From contig JAJEFA010000002.1 of the NCBI GenBank assembly GCA_022820725.1, forward strand, positions 1-64,000: 64,000 nucleotides of DNA. The letters run 5' to 3'. The translations under genes were made by a program, and so were the position numbers. This document shows, piece by piece, positions 7,743 to 15,551 of the stretch. A model generated the notes under the pieces. The model was not told the origin of the DNA. It saw only the letters and a program-made list of their open reading frames with translations, and searched no databases. Positions within the stretch are counted from its first letter, which is position 1. The number at the start of each line of letters is the position of its first letter. The stretch comes from Candidatus Binatia bacterium. GTDB taxonomy: Bacteria; Desulfobacterota; Binatia; Bin18.

Positions 7743-8405
7743 ATGGAGAAAGCACAGGGCTCCCCATACTGGCTGCGGGTCGGGGTCATACTGGTTGTCA
7801 CCACCATGCTCTATAACGTGGTGGAGGCCGTTATTGCGCTGTGGGCCGGTGTTGAAGCGGCGAGTATTGCCCTGATTGAATTTGGCTCCAACAGCGTCAT
7901 TGAAATCGTGGCTGCCAGCGTTCTCATCTGGCGGCTGCGCCTTGAGGCGCGCGGGGCGGATTCTGACCGGGTCGCCCGCGCGGACCTGGTGGTCCATCGC
8001 TTTGTGGGTCTGTCTTTTATGGCCCTCGCCCTGTATGTCCTGATCCAGTCCGTTTGGATGCTGTGGCATCGAGAGGTGCCGAGCGCGAGTACTATCGGCA
8101 TGCTGCTGGCCACAGCCTCACTCATCATTATGCCGCTGGTCTCGTTCGGGAAGTTGCGGGTGGCAACAGAGGTCGGCAGCCGGGCGCTACGGGCTGAGGC
8201 CAAAGAGACGCTGGCCTGCTCCTATCTGTCGTTTACCCTCTTGCTCGGACTTGGGGCAAACGCGGCGCTTAGCTGGTGGTGGGCCGACCCGGTCGCCGCG
8301 CTGCTGATGATTCCCTGGCTGGTGAAAGAAGGGCTGGAGGGCCTGTCGAGCAAGGAGCATGAGGCCGAGTCACGAGCCGCCCAGGCCTCGGTCAGTCCTT
8401 CATGA
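7743..8405 (+). CDS. Cation diffusion facilitator-like membrane protein with altered metal site
   Basis: This is a 220-residue six-segment membrane protein of CDF type. The paired metal-site helices are changed: TM2 reads EFGSNSVIEI where YiiP-type exporters have DxxxD, and TM5 reads RAEAKETLAC where HxxxD is usual. The cytoplasmic C-terminal domain is missing. I chose ATG 7743 because GGGAGG precedes it at good spacing; an in-frame ATG at 7713 is weaker. It follows the permease by 81 bases on the same strand. It may be a divergent cation transporter or a partner of the importer. The substrate is unknown. Confidence 0.65.
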   Translation: MEKAQGSPYWLRVGVILVVTTMLYNVVEAVIALWAGVEAASIALIEFGSNSVIEIVAASVLIWRLRLEARGADSDRVARADLVVHRFVGLSFMALALYVLIQSVWMLWHREVPSASTIGMLLATASLIIMPLVSFGKLRVATEVGSRALRAEAKETLACSYLSFTLLLGLGANAALSWWWADPVAALLMIPWLVKEGLEGLSSKEHEAESRAAQASVSPS

Positions 8406-8513
8406 CACGGCTTCATGCGGGTGGCTGCTTCAGCTTTACAACAGGACAGCCACTGCATCTGGCTTGTATTGGCAACTCTGAGGGGATAGTGCCGCGTGCT
8501 CCAAATTGGTAGG

Positions 8514-8531
8514 CTGACCGAGCCCGGTCAG
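8514..8531. promoter_or_regulatory. Hairpin/dyad upstream of the ZIP gene
   Basis: CTGACCG-AGCC-CGGTCAG is a perfect 7-bp inverted repeat in the 163-bp gap before the ZIP gene. A TTACAAC half-site resembling the upstream palindromes is at 8436-8442. The element could be an operator or the end of the upstream transcript. There is no U-tract. Confidence 0.35.
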
Positions 8532-8568
8532 AGGATGCTTTGAGCACGGCTTTCGGCGGAACGCGATC

Positions 8569-9309
8569 ATGATAGCATTTTGGGTAGCTGGAGCGACTGC
8601 TGTGCTGACCCTTTGTGGCGGGCTGCTCGTTTTACGCCTCCAGGTCTACCAGGGCATGGTTTTTGCCTTTTGCGCGGGCGCCCTGATTGCCGGGGCATTG
8701 ATGGAAGTGATTCCGGAGTCACTGGAATTGCTCTCAACCACCGGCTCGACCTTCCACCACCATCATATCTTATTGTCCTGTGCTTTGGGGTTTCTGTGTT
8801 TCTACCTTGTCGAGCATCTCACCCATCAGCGGGAGACACCCGCCGAACAAGCCGCGCATCATGCTCACGCCCCGCACGCTGGTATCTGGGGTGCAACCGG
8901 CATTCTGGTGCATAGTCTTTTTGATGGGTTTGCCATAGGCCAAGGCTTTCATGCTGGTGAGCATGTAGGCTGGGCGATTGCCTTGGGTATTACGCTTCAC
9001 AAAATAGCAGACGGTGCGAGTATTGCCGGTGTCATGCTCGGTACGCAGCAGACCGTTCGGGCCACCAAAATCATGCTCGTTCTCACCGCACTGGCTCCAC
9101 TTGCCGGTGTCTACGCCCAGTCGTTTGTAACCTTTCAAACAGCCTTACTCGCCCTGTTGCTGGCGTGGTTTGGCGGGGTCTTTCTCTATCTGGGGGCCGG
9201 GAGTCTCCTCCCCGCAGCACATGACGCCAGTCACTCACGCCAGCTCCCAGTCGCCACCCTTGCCGGTGTGCTGTTTGTCTATGGGGCACAGCTCCTGACG
9301 CATCATTGA
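8569..9309 (+). CDS. ZIP-family metal transporter
   Basis: This is a 246-residue ZIP (ZupT-like) permease with eight hydrophobic segments. TM4 carries HSLFDGFAIG and TM5 carries HKIADGASIAG, the paired His/Asp metal-site helices. His-rich stretches (FHHHH, AAHHAHAPHAG) occupy the cytoplasmic or loop regions. ZIP proteins import Zn or other divalent cations without ATP. Its place at the end of the locus makes it a second uptake route. The 3' end overlaps the convergent CoA-transferase by 7 bases. Confidence 0.88.
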   Translation: MIAFWVAGATAVLTLCGGLLVLRLQVYQGMVFAFCAGALIAGALMEVIPESLELLSTTGSTFHHHHILLSCALGFLCFYLVEHLTHQRETPAEQAAHHAHAPHAGIWGATGILVHSLFDGFAIGQGFHAGEHVGWAIALGITLHKIADGASIAGVMLGTQQTVRATKIMLVLTALAPLAGVYAQSFVTFQTALLALLLAWFGGVFLYLGAGSLLPAAHDASHSRQLPVATLAGVLFVYGAQLLTHH

Positions 9310-10508
9310 AGAGAGTCGGACTGCGTCGTTATGACCCCGGCTTTCTCTAATTCCTGAATCTCAGCCTGCGTATAGCCAACCTCAGCTAAAACCTCGGCGG
9401 TATGCTCACCATACAACGGAGAAGGACGAGCCAGCCGGGCCGGCGTCGCGGACAGTTTCGCGGCCGGACCCAATACCTGTACAGTCCCCCCAATCGGATG
9501 CTCCATTTCCTGTACCATCCCGCGCGCTTGGATATGCGGGTCGGCAAAAACCTCGGCGTAATTTGAGATCGGCCCGCACGGGACGCCTATTTCTTCGAGC
9601 ACGGCGAGCCAGTGTGAGCGCGGCTGCTGGGCGGTCACGGCTTCTATTTCTTGCGTGAGTTGATGGCGATTTTTGACGCGCAGACCATCTTCCGCGTATT
9701 CGGGCCGATCCAACAGTTCGGGGCGTCCGATGGCGTGGGCAAACTTCTCCCACGTCCGGGTGTTGGCCGCGCCCAGATTGATATAGCCGTCCGCACAGCG
9801 AATCGCCTGATACGGGGCCGACATCCGATGGGCCGAACCCATGGGCTCGGGGATACCTCCGGTTGAGAAATATTGGGTCGATTCCCAGACCGACAGGGCC
9901 ACACCCGCTTCCAGCAGCGACGTGTCGATATATTGGCCTTCACCTGTTTTGAGACGATGAATGTAGGCGGCAAGAATGGCTTGTTCGGCAAAGAGACCGG
10001 CTCCAAGGTCAGTCACGGGAATCCCGCATTTGACCGGTGGCCTGCCTGCCTCGCCCGTTACGGACATAATGCCCGACATGCCCTGAGCCACGAGGTCAAA
10101 GCCCCCCTTGTGCGCGTATGGACCGGTTGAGCCAAAGCCGGATACAGAGGCATAAATGATGCTGGGCCGCTCCTGCTTCAAACTGTCATAGTCCAAGCCG
10201 AATCCGGCCATCACACCCGGACGATAATTCTCAACAACCACATCAGCCTGTCGCGCGAGTGTCCGCACGATATCCTGGGCGCGTCGGTCTTTGAGATTGA
10301 GCACGATACCGCGCTTGTTCCGGTTGACCGCCCAATAGCCAGCGCTCTCCATCCCCTGCCGTTTACCCATGCGCCGGGTGGTATCGCCACCGGGGGGCTC
10401 GACCTTAATGACATCGGCCCCCAAGTCCCCAAGGAGCATGGCGCAAAACGGCCCGGCCATAACCTGGGTAAATTCCAGGACGCGAACTCCCGCGAGTGCT
10501 TGTTTCAT
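9303..10508 (-). CDS. CaiB/BaiF family (class III) CoA-transferase
   Basis: This is a 401-residue formyl-CoA transferase-like enzyme. The N terminus LAGVRVLEFTQVMAGPFC and LGDLGADVIKVEPPGGD are family signatures, and the catalytic Asp should lie in the VTDLGAGLFAEQAILAAY helix. Class III enzymes move CoA between carboxylic acids, and the substrate cannot be read from sequence. It is monocistronic, convergent with the ZIP gene. It shares the family, but only distant sequence, with the enzyme at 41344-42582. Confidence 0.88.
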   Translation of the reverse strand: MKQALAGVRVLEFTQVMAGPFCAMLLGDLGADVIKVEPPGGDTTRRMGKRQGMESAGYWAVNRNKRGIVLNLKDRRAQDIVRTLARQADVVVENYRPGVMAGFGLDYDSLKQERPSIIYASVSGFGSTGPYAHKGGFDLVAQGMSGIMSVTGEAGRPPVKCGIPVTDLGAGLFAEQAILAAYIHRLKTGEGQYIDTSLLEAGVALSVWESTQYFSTGGIPEPMGSAHRMSAPYQAIRCADGYINLGAANTRTWEKFAHAIGRPELLDRPEYAEDGLRVKNRHQLTQEIEAVTAQQPRSHWLAVLEEIGVPCGPISNYAEVFADPHIQARGMVQEMEHPIGGTVQVLGPAAKLSATPARLARPSPLYGEHTAEVLAEVGYTQAEIQELEKAGVITTQSDSLQ

Positions 10509-10668
10509 AGCTTCCCCTCATTTCTCATGGGCTCAGCGTTCTCATACCAAGGCGGGACGGAACAAAACAAGCGCGGACCTGAACATACGAGTGCTCACCG
10601 AGGAGCGATATGAAGCGGAGAAACCAGAGAGAAAAAAGGTAGGGGAGAGAATGGGCCTGGGGGAGGCT

Positions 10669-11049
10669 TCATGAGCGACGATGCTCGTGGTGACGTTTTG
10701 ATTCGTTCTCCCCGTAGTGAACAACCCCTTTGTCAATCCGAATGGTAAAGCGACAGGTCGGATTCGTACACGCCCAGACTTTAAACTCAAGGTCCGATCC
10801 TCGCGGACCATAGTCGGACAAGGGGACAAGCACTCCTTTAGTGCATTTTCGACATCGAGGAAGATCCACGCCAACCACCTCCAGGGGCAACCCATTAAAC
10901 CTATACCTTATAGTATGCCAGAGAAAGGGTTTGAGAGACAAGAATTTTTTTACAAGCTCCCCGCCGAGAAGGACCAATCTTCTCCCAGGTGTCCTGCTCA
11001 GGGCTTTTGGCCGTACCATAAAGGTGGTATGCATCCCTATGGCAGGCAT
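10669..11049 (-). CDS. Small zinc-ribbon protein of unknown function
   Basis: This 126-residue frame contains a C4 ribbon: CRKC followed about 25 residues later by CTNPTC, then a basic C terminus (NESKRHHEHRRS). The pattern resembles topoisomerase-type or transcription-factor ribbons. The first ~40 residues are less protein-like, so the true start may be at an internal codon such as MVRPKAL. It is divergent from the cupin gene at 11085. The function is not recognised. Confidence 0.4.
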   Translation of the reverse strand: MPAIGMHTTFMVRPKALSRTPGRRLVLLGGELVKKFLSLKPFLWHTIRYRFNGLPLEVVGVDLPRCRKCTKGVLVPLSDYGPRGSDLEFKVWACTNPTCRFTIRIDKGVVHYGENESKRHHEHRRS

Positions 11050-11084
11050 GGACCGATATCAAGAGGATCAAAAGGTGGACAGCC

Positions 11085-11408
11085 ATGGATGTTTTTAAGC
11101 AGGTCGCCGACCAGATTGCTTTTTCGTCCGAGAAGATGAAAAAGGTCAATCTGTTTACGACCGATCGCATGTTTTGCGATGTATACTGCTTTGAACCCGG
11201 ACAGGAGCAGACGCCTCACACGCACACCGGCTCCGACAAAATCTATTATGTGCTTGACGGACGAGCCACAGTCCGTATCGGACAGGAAACCAAGGAGCTC
11301 GGGGCTGGCGACATTGCGATGGCTCCGTCCGGAGCCGAGCATGGCGTCAGCAATACCAGCGCCGAGCAACTGACCATCCTGGTTTTCATGGCTCCAAAGC
11401 CGTCATAG
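11085..11408 (+). CDS. Single-domain cupin protein
   Basis: This is a 107-residue small cupin. Motif 1 is PHTHTGSDKIYYVLDG with two His and a downstream Glu/Asp position, and motif 2 is GDIAMAPSGAEHGVSN. These residues normally bind one divalent metal. Such small cupins act as isomerases, oxygenases or sugar/acid binding proteins, and nothing here chooses among them. It is followed after 8 bases by the NTF2-like gene, so the two probably form an operon. Confidence 0.8.
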   Translation: MDVFKQVADQIAFSSEKMKKVNLFTTDRMFCDVYCFEPGQEQTPHTHTGSDKIYYVLDGRATVRIGQETKELGAGDIAMAPSGAEHGVSNTSAEQLTILVFMAPKPS

Positions 11409-11416
11409 GGGGGCAT

Positions 11417-11833
11417 ATGGAAGAACGCGACGCTGTCAGCGCGGCAAACCAGGCCTTTTATCGCGCCTTTGAAACCCTGGACATCAAAGAGATGGAAAAG
11501 GTCTGGCTGCAAGCCAGTCACATCAAATGCGTCCATCCGGGATGGCCGCTCCTGGCAGGCTGGGGGCCGGTTATGGCGAGTTGGGAGCGGATTTTTGCCA
11601 ATACGCAGTCCATGCGGTTTGATTTGACCGATGTCCATGTCGAGGTGTCCGGGAGCCTGGGCTGGGTAGTCCTGATTGAAAACCTCGAATCGGGCGGCCC
11701 GGACGGCACCTCTCGGTCACGGATTTTGACGACGAATCTGTTTGAAAAGCGGGATGGCCGGTGGTTCATCGTACATCACCATGGCTCGCCGATTTTCGCA
11801 CCATCAACTCCGGCCGCAGATCAACTCCATTAG
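11417..11833 (+). CDS. SnoaL/NTF2-like protein
   Basis: This 138-residue protein has the cone-shaped NTF2/SnoaL_3 fold signature: an N-terminal helix (NQAFYRAFETLDIKEMEKVW), then CVHPGWPLLAGW and alternating strands ending with RDGRWFIVHHHGSP. Family members are stress-associated or small-molecule binding proteins, often without catalysis. It is co-directional with and close to the upstream cupin. The ligand is unknown. Confidence 0.75.
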   Translation: MEERDAVSAANQAFYRAFETLDIKEMEKVWLQASHIKCVHPGWPLLAGWGPVMASWERIFANTQSMRFDLTDVHVEVSGSLGWVVLIENLESGGPDGTSRSRILTTNLFEKRDGRWFIVHHHGSPIFAPSTPAADQLH

Positions 11834-11916
11834 TGCGACTCGCCTTGCCCGCTTTACCAAGCCAATGGTAGAGTAGCACGACTGAAAAGAGCCACGAACA
11901 GGAGGATATAGGACGG

Positions 11917-12480
11917 ATGCTCATACCAGCGACTCAGTTGCGCGTGGGGGCACTTATCATCTATCAAAACGATCTCCATCGCATCATGGATTTGATACAC
12001 GTCACTCCCGGCAACAAGCGCGGCTTTGTACAAACCAAACTCCGCAATCTGCGGAGCGGCTTACAAACAGAGCATAAATTCAGCTCGAACGACAAAGTCG
12101 ACCGGGTCACGCTCGAACAGCGAGAGATGGAATATCTGTACGAATCCGGCGATGAATACTGCTTCATGAACTCCGAGGATTACGAGCAGATTACCTTGTC
12201 GAAAGACCTGCTTGGCGACTCGGTGCAGTATCTTGTTCCCAATATGAAGATCACCCTCGATCTGTACGAAAACAATCCGGTCGGTATCAGCCTGCCAAAG
12301 ACGGTTGATCTCACCGTGACCGACACCCCACCCGCCATGAAGGGGGCAACTGTCACCAATGAGTTAAAGCCGGCCACCATGGAAACCGGCCTGGTCGTCC
12401 GCGTTCCTGGCTTTATCGACATCGGCGAGTCCGTTCGGGTAGACACCGAAACCGGGGAATATGTCTCCCGGGCCAAATAG
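11917..12480 (+). CDS. efp: Elongation factor P
   Basis: This is a 187-residue three-domain EF-P: an N-terminal KOW-like domain (to about 65), an OB domain (EYLYESGDEYCFMN) and a C-terminal S1/OB domain with the VPGFIDIGESVRVDTETGEYVSR signature. EF-P relieves ribosomes stalled on polyproline. The loop that reaches the peptidyl-transferase centre reads PGNKRGF. Aligned with E. coli PGKGQAF, Asn33 occupies the modified-Lys position, with Lys34 and Arg35 next. No modification enzyme (EpmA, EarP or YmfI) is visible nearby. AGGAGG precedes the start. Confidence 0.93.
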   Translation: MLIPATQLRVGALIIYQNDLHRIMDLIHVTPGNKRGFVQTKLRNLRSGLQTEHKFSSNDKVDRVTLEQREMEYLYESGDEYCFMNSEDYEQITLSKDLLGDSVQYLVPNMKITLDLYENNPVGISLPKTVDLTVTDTPPAMKGATVTNELKPATMETGLVVRVPGFIDIGESVRVDTETGEYVSRAK

Positions 12481-12510
12481 GTCGAACAGCGGCACGAGAA
12501 AGCGCCGGGC

Positions 12511-12906
12511 ATGAAACGTTTTTTCCTGGGGCTGGGTGTCGGCTTGGTGCTCGCACTGGGCGGCCTCGGAGCGGGCCTTGCGGTTCTGGTCTACACGCCA
12601 GTGAACGCCGTCGGCACCACGGTCAAACCGATCCTGTTGATCGACCACCAGCGCATCGCCGTCTGGAAACTCATACTGGAGCCCGGCCAGTCCACCAGGC
12701 AGCATACGCACAAATTTGACGAGGTGGTGATCTGCCTTGAGGGCTCAAAGCTCAGGGCAACGCTCGCCGGGCCGGAACCCGAACGTCAGACGCATTACCC
12801 TGAGGCCGGCCAGGTCATTATGCCCCCGGTCAAAGGCGTGACCCACACGCTGACCAACGTCGGCGACACCCGCTACAGCCAGATTTCCATTGAGTTAAAA
12901 GAGTAG
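12511..12906 (+). CDS. Membrane-anchored cupin protein
   Basis: This is a 131-residue protein. A single N-terminal hydrophobic segment (FFLGLGVGLVLALGGLGAGLAVLV) anchors a cupin domain with motif 1 TRQHTHKFDEVVICLEG and motif 2 GQVIMPPVKGVTHTLTN. The metal ligands His-His-Asp/Glu-His are present. It begins 30 bases after efp and may be co-transcribed with it. Exposure of the domain to the periplasm is inferred. The function is unknown. Confidence 0.7.
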   Translation: MKRFFLGLGVGLVLALGGLGAGLAVLVYTPVNAVGTTVKPILLIDHQRIAVWKLILEPGQSTRQHTHKFDEVVICLEGSKLRATLAGPEPERQTHYPEAGQVIMPPVKGVTHTLTNVGDTRYSQISIELKE

Positions 12907-12944
12907 CTATCGAGAGTCCGGTGGAGTGGGAGAGCGGGAGTAGC

Positions 12945-12976
12945 CTGGCCCTTCCTCCCGTGAGGGGAAGGGCCAG
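12945..12976. terminator. Strong hairpin between convergent genes
   Basis: The perfect 11-bp arms CTGGCCCTTCC (12945-12955) and GGAAGGGCCAG (12966-12976) have a 10-base loop. The hairpin lies between the cupin gene and the convergent phosphotriesterase-like gene. It probably stops transcription in both directions, although no T-run follows. Confidence 0.55.
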
Positions 12977-12992
12977 ATTCGATACCGTGCTC

Positions 12993-13964
12993 CTATCCCC
13001 CAAAATAATTTTTAGGGTTTTCAACCGTCATGGTATGGATGGTGCCTTCGCTCACCCCGGCTCTGCTCAGTTGCGGAATGATGTTTTTCAGGATGTGCGA
13101 ATAGTTCCAGTTCGGACAGGCCTCAATAAACTGTTCCCATGCCTTGCTCGGGCGGCCCATCATGCAGTGCACGGCATCGTGCGACAGCATAATCCGGTCA
13201 TGCCCAACGGCCAGGAGGCCGATGAGGGAGGCCAGGCGCATTTTATCGGAAGCAATGGTTTCGACTCCAAAGCGGTCAAAACCGATCCACGCACCTCGCT
13301 CAAGCACGTCAAAGTAGTAGCGCATATCACCCACACCACACGCATGGCCGATCATCACCCGATTAAAATCGACCCCTTCGTCTTCAAAAACGTCCAGGGT
13401 CTCACGTCCGAACGGGCCCAACTCGTCGTTGTGGCATAGAATGGACATCCCGGTGGCCTTATGCGTCCGCGCTGCGGCCCGCAAACACGTCTCTTCGTGT
13501 TTCCCGATACTCGTCGCCGTCTCGGTCATACCTGGAATACCGCCGGTTGCGGTTTTAATGATGCCAGCCTTAATCCCGGTATTCCCGATCCCTTCAGTAA
13601 TCTCACGCACATAGACCTCGGCGATATCGTCCGCCCCCAGGCTCCGGAAGTGCGGCGGGATACCCAAGGCTTCGTTGTACAGGCCGGTGGCAATGATGAC
13701 ATTCAGCCCGGACCGCTCGGCGCACTCGGCGGCGAACTCCGGGTCCCGGCCTAATTCCATGGGGCAGGGGTCAACAAACGAAGTCACTCCCAGCTCTTTG
13801 ATCTCTTTGAGCTTATCCACCGCACTATCGATCTCTTTCTTGCGATCAAAGCTGGTATTGTCCCATTCATAGCCGGGGAAGCCGGCCGTCAGATGCTCAT
13901 GTACGAGCGTGAATCCCAACTGGTCCGAGGTGGTGTCGCCAAGAACGGTTTGTACCTTCGCCAT
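12993..13964 (-). CDS. Phosphotriesterase-family metal hydrolase
   Basis: This is a 323-residue amidohydrolase-superfamily protein of PTE/PHP type. It has HxH (LVHEHLTAGF), the bridging position in IKAGIIKTATG, His in MSILCHNDE and IGHACG, and Asp in MLSHDAVH. I chose ATG 13964 (MAKVQTVLGDT) because GAGGAGGG precedes it. Relatives hydrolyse lactones, phosphotriesters or resiniferatoxin-like esters, and the physiological substrate is often a lactone. It lies upstream of no obvious partner; the aldolase gene ends 72 bases away on the same strand. Confidence 0.85.
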   Translation of the reverse strand: MAKVQTVLGDTTSDQLGFTLVHEHLTAGFPGYEWDNTSFDRKKEIDSAVDKLKEIKELGVTSFVDPCPMELGRDPEFAAECAERSGLNVIIATGLYNEALGIPPHFRSLGADDIAEVYVREITEGIGNTGIKAGIIKTATGGIPGMTETATSIGKHEETCLRAAARTHKATGMSILCHNDELGPFGRETLDVFEDEGVDFNRVMIGHACGVGDMRYYFDVLERGAWIGFDRFGVETIASDKMRLASLIGLLAVGHDRIMLSHDAVHCMMGRPSKAWEQFIEACPNWNYSHILKNIIPQLSRAGVSEGTIHTMTVENPKNYFGG

Positions 13965-14035
13965 CACATTCCCTCCTCTATGATGTTGATCGTTTTTCTC
14001 TATCCCAGCCAAAAAAGGATGTATAGGCGCATCAA

Positions 14036-15076
14036 TTATGCTGCGGCCGGCTGCCAGGTCTGGCGTATGATCTGTAATGCCTCATCTATATCCGCGGGTG
14101 ATATACCGTAGTGCGTCACGGCGCGGAAGCGTTCGCCACCGATATCGCCGACTTTAACGCCCGCCTGTCCGAGCACCTCGGCAAAAGAACCGCCGTTGGC
14201 GTGGAGTGTCGGTACGGAAAAGATCACGAGATTGGTCTGGACCGTCTCCAGATCAATATGCACCCCCGGCAGTTCAGCCAGGCCCTCAGCCAGCCGCCGG
14301 GCGGTCTGGTGGTCTTCGGCCAGACGCTCGACCATTGCGTTCAAGGCCACGATTCCCGCCGCAGCAATAATACCCGCCTGGCGCATCCCGCCACCGACCA
14401 TTTTCCGATAACGGTGAGCCCGCCGGATAAACTCCCGACTCCCACACACGAGAGAGCCGACCGGAGCAGACAGTCCTTTTGACAGACAAAATTGGACCGA
14501 ATCGACGTCTTGGGTGAGTTCCTTTACGTCACAGCCGAGGGCCACCGCGGCGTTAAAGATACGTGAGCCATCGAGATGCACAGGCACGCCGACTGTATCA
14601 GCCAGTTTCCGGACAGAGCGCAGATAGTCGACCGGCAGGACCGTCCCTCCGCAACGGTTGTGCGAGTTCTCCAAACAGATCAGACCCGGCGGGGCGTAAT
14701 GCACATCTGCCGGGTATATGGCCCGTTCGATATCCGGCAGGGCAAGTTCTCCGAAACGGCCCGTGGGCACGGTGTGAAAGGCCAGCCCGCCCAGAGCCGA
14801 CGCGCCCCCGGCTTCGTATTTGAAAATATGGCACTGGTCGCCAAGAATAACATCCTGCCCCCGGGTACAGTGACTGAGTAAGGAGACCAGATTTCCCATA
14901 GTTCCACTGGTCACCAGCAGCGCAGCCTCTTTGCCCATCCTTTCCGCGGCAAGCTCTTCCAGCCGATTGACAGTCGGGTCTTCGCCCATGACATCGTCAC
15001 CCAGCTCGGCCTGCGCAATGGCGTCGCGCATGGCCTGACTCGGTAAGGTTACCGTATCGCTCCGAAGATCAATCAT
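14036..15076 (-). CDS. Low-specificity L-threonine aldolase
   Basis: This is a 346-residue PLP fold-type I enzyme. It opens with MIDLRSDTVTLPSQAMRDA, typical of the family, and has VTSGTMGNL, HLDGSRIFNA (Asp for PLP nitrogen) and the Schiff-base Lys in FCLSKGLSAPVGS. It cleaves L-threonine or L-allo-threonine to glycine and acetaldehyde. ATG 15076 is chosen because GAGGAA lies just upstream. It is co-directional with the downstream phosphotriesterase-like gene and the upstream Hsp15 gene. Confidence 0.9.
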   Translation of the reverse strand: MIDLRSDTVTLPSQAMRDAIAQAELGDDVMGEDPTVNRLEELAAERMGKEAALLVTSGTMGNLVSLLSHCTRGQDVILGDQCHIFKYEAGGASALGGLAFHTVPTGRFGELALPDIERAIYPADVHYAPPGLICLENSHNRCGGTVLPVDYLRSVRKLADTVGVPVHLDGSRIFNAAVALGCDVKELTQDVDSVQFCLSKGLSAPVGSLVCGSREFIRRAHRYRKMVGGGMRQAGIIAAAGIVALNAMVERLAEDHQTARRLAEGLAELPGVHIDLETVQTNLVIFSVPTLHANGGSFAEVLGQAGVKVGDIGGERFRAVTHYGISPADIDEALQIIRQTWQPAAA

Positions 15077-15109
15077 CGTATATTCCTCACGTCCTCGGTC
15101 CACATTCAT

Positions 15110-15523
15110 TTATCGTCTGCGAAACCATTCGGTCTCACGACGCTCACGCTTGGTCGGACGCCCACTGCCCCGTGACCGGAAAGACGGCTGGGCAAAGAAA
15201 TCGAAGTTCTCATCTTGCGGCGGCGAATGGTCCTCATACAGTAAACGGGCTTCGGTTGCCGGGCCTCGTTTGTCAGAGACCGCCAGCACCTTGAGCTTCT
15301 TGAGTCCGTGCGGATGGGTGAATTCAAGCGTGTCATCCACTCGCACCAGCTTATGCGCTTTTGCCGTATGCCCGTTGACCTCGACCTTTCCTCCCTCACA
15401 GGCTTCAGCCGCCAGCGAGCGGCTCTTGTAAAACCGCGCAGCCCACAGCCAGCGGTCGGCCCGCACTGCCGGCGCGCTCGTATCGAGTGCTAAGTCGGTC
15501 GATTTTTTTGCTCTTCGGCTCAT
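15110..15523 (-). CDS. hslR: RNA-binding S4 domain protein, Hsp15 (HslR) family
   Basis: This is a 137-residue protein. The S4 RNA-binding domain reads VRADRWLWAARFYKSRSLAAE, then GGKVEVNGHTAKAHKLVRVDDTLEF. A basic tail follows (GRPTKRERRETEWFRRR). Hsp15 rescues nascent-chain-carrying 50S subunits after heat stress. The start at ATG 15523 (MSRRAKK) fits the family. It lies 33 bases from the aldolase start, and the next gene upstream is the LLM oxidoreductase at 15552. Confidence 0.88.
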   Translation of the reverse strand: MSRRAKKSTDLALDTSAPAVRADRWLWAARFYKSRSLAAEACEGGKVEVNGHTAKAHKLVRVDDTLEFTHPHGLKKLKVLAVSDKRGPATEARLLYEDHSPPQDENFDFFAQPSFRSRGSGRPTKRERRETEWFRRR

Positions 15524-15551
15524 GGGGAGAGACCGTGCGCGGAGGGTCGCC

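Noticed and set aside
6972..8069. 365-residue minus-strand frame
   Set aside because: It is antisense to the zinc permease and CDF-like genes. Its Gln/Gly/His-rich composition is typical of a shadow frame.
8406..8568. RNA gene or riboswitch before the ZIP gene
   Set aside because: GCCACTG occurs, as in cobalamin riboswitches, but the remaining conserved parts and a T-arm are missing.
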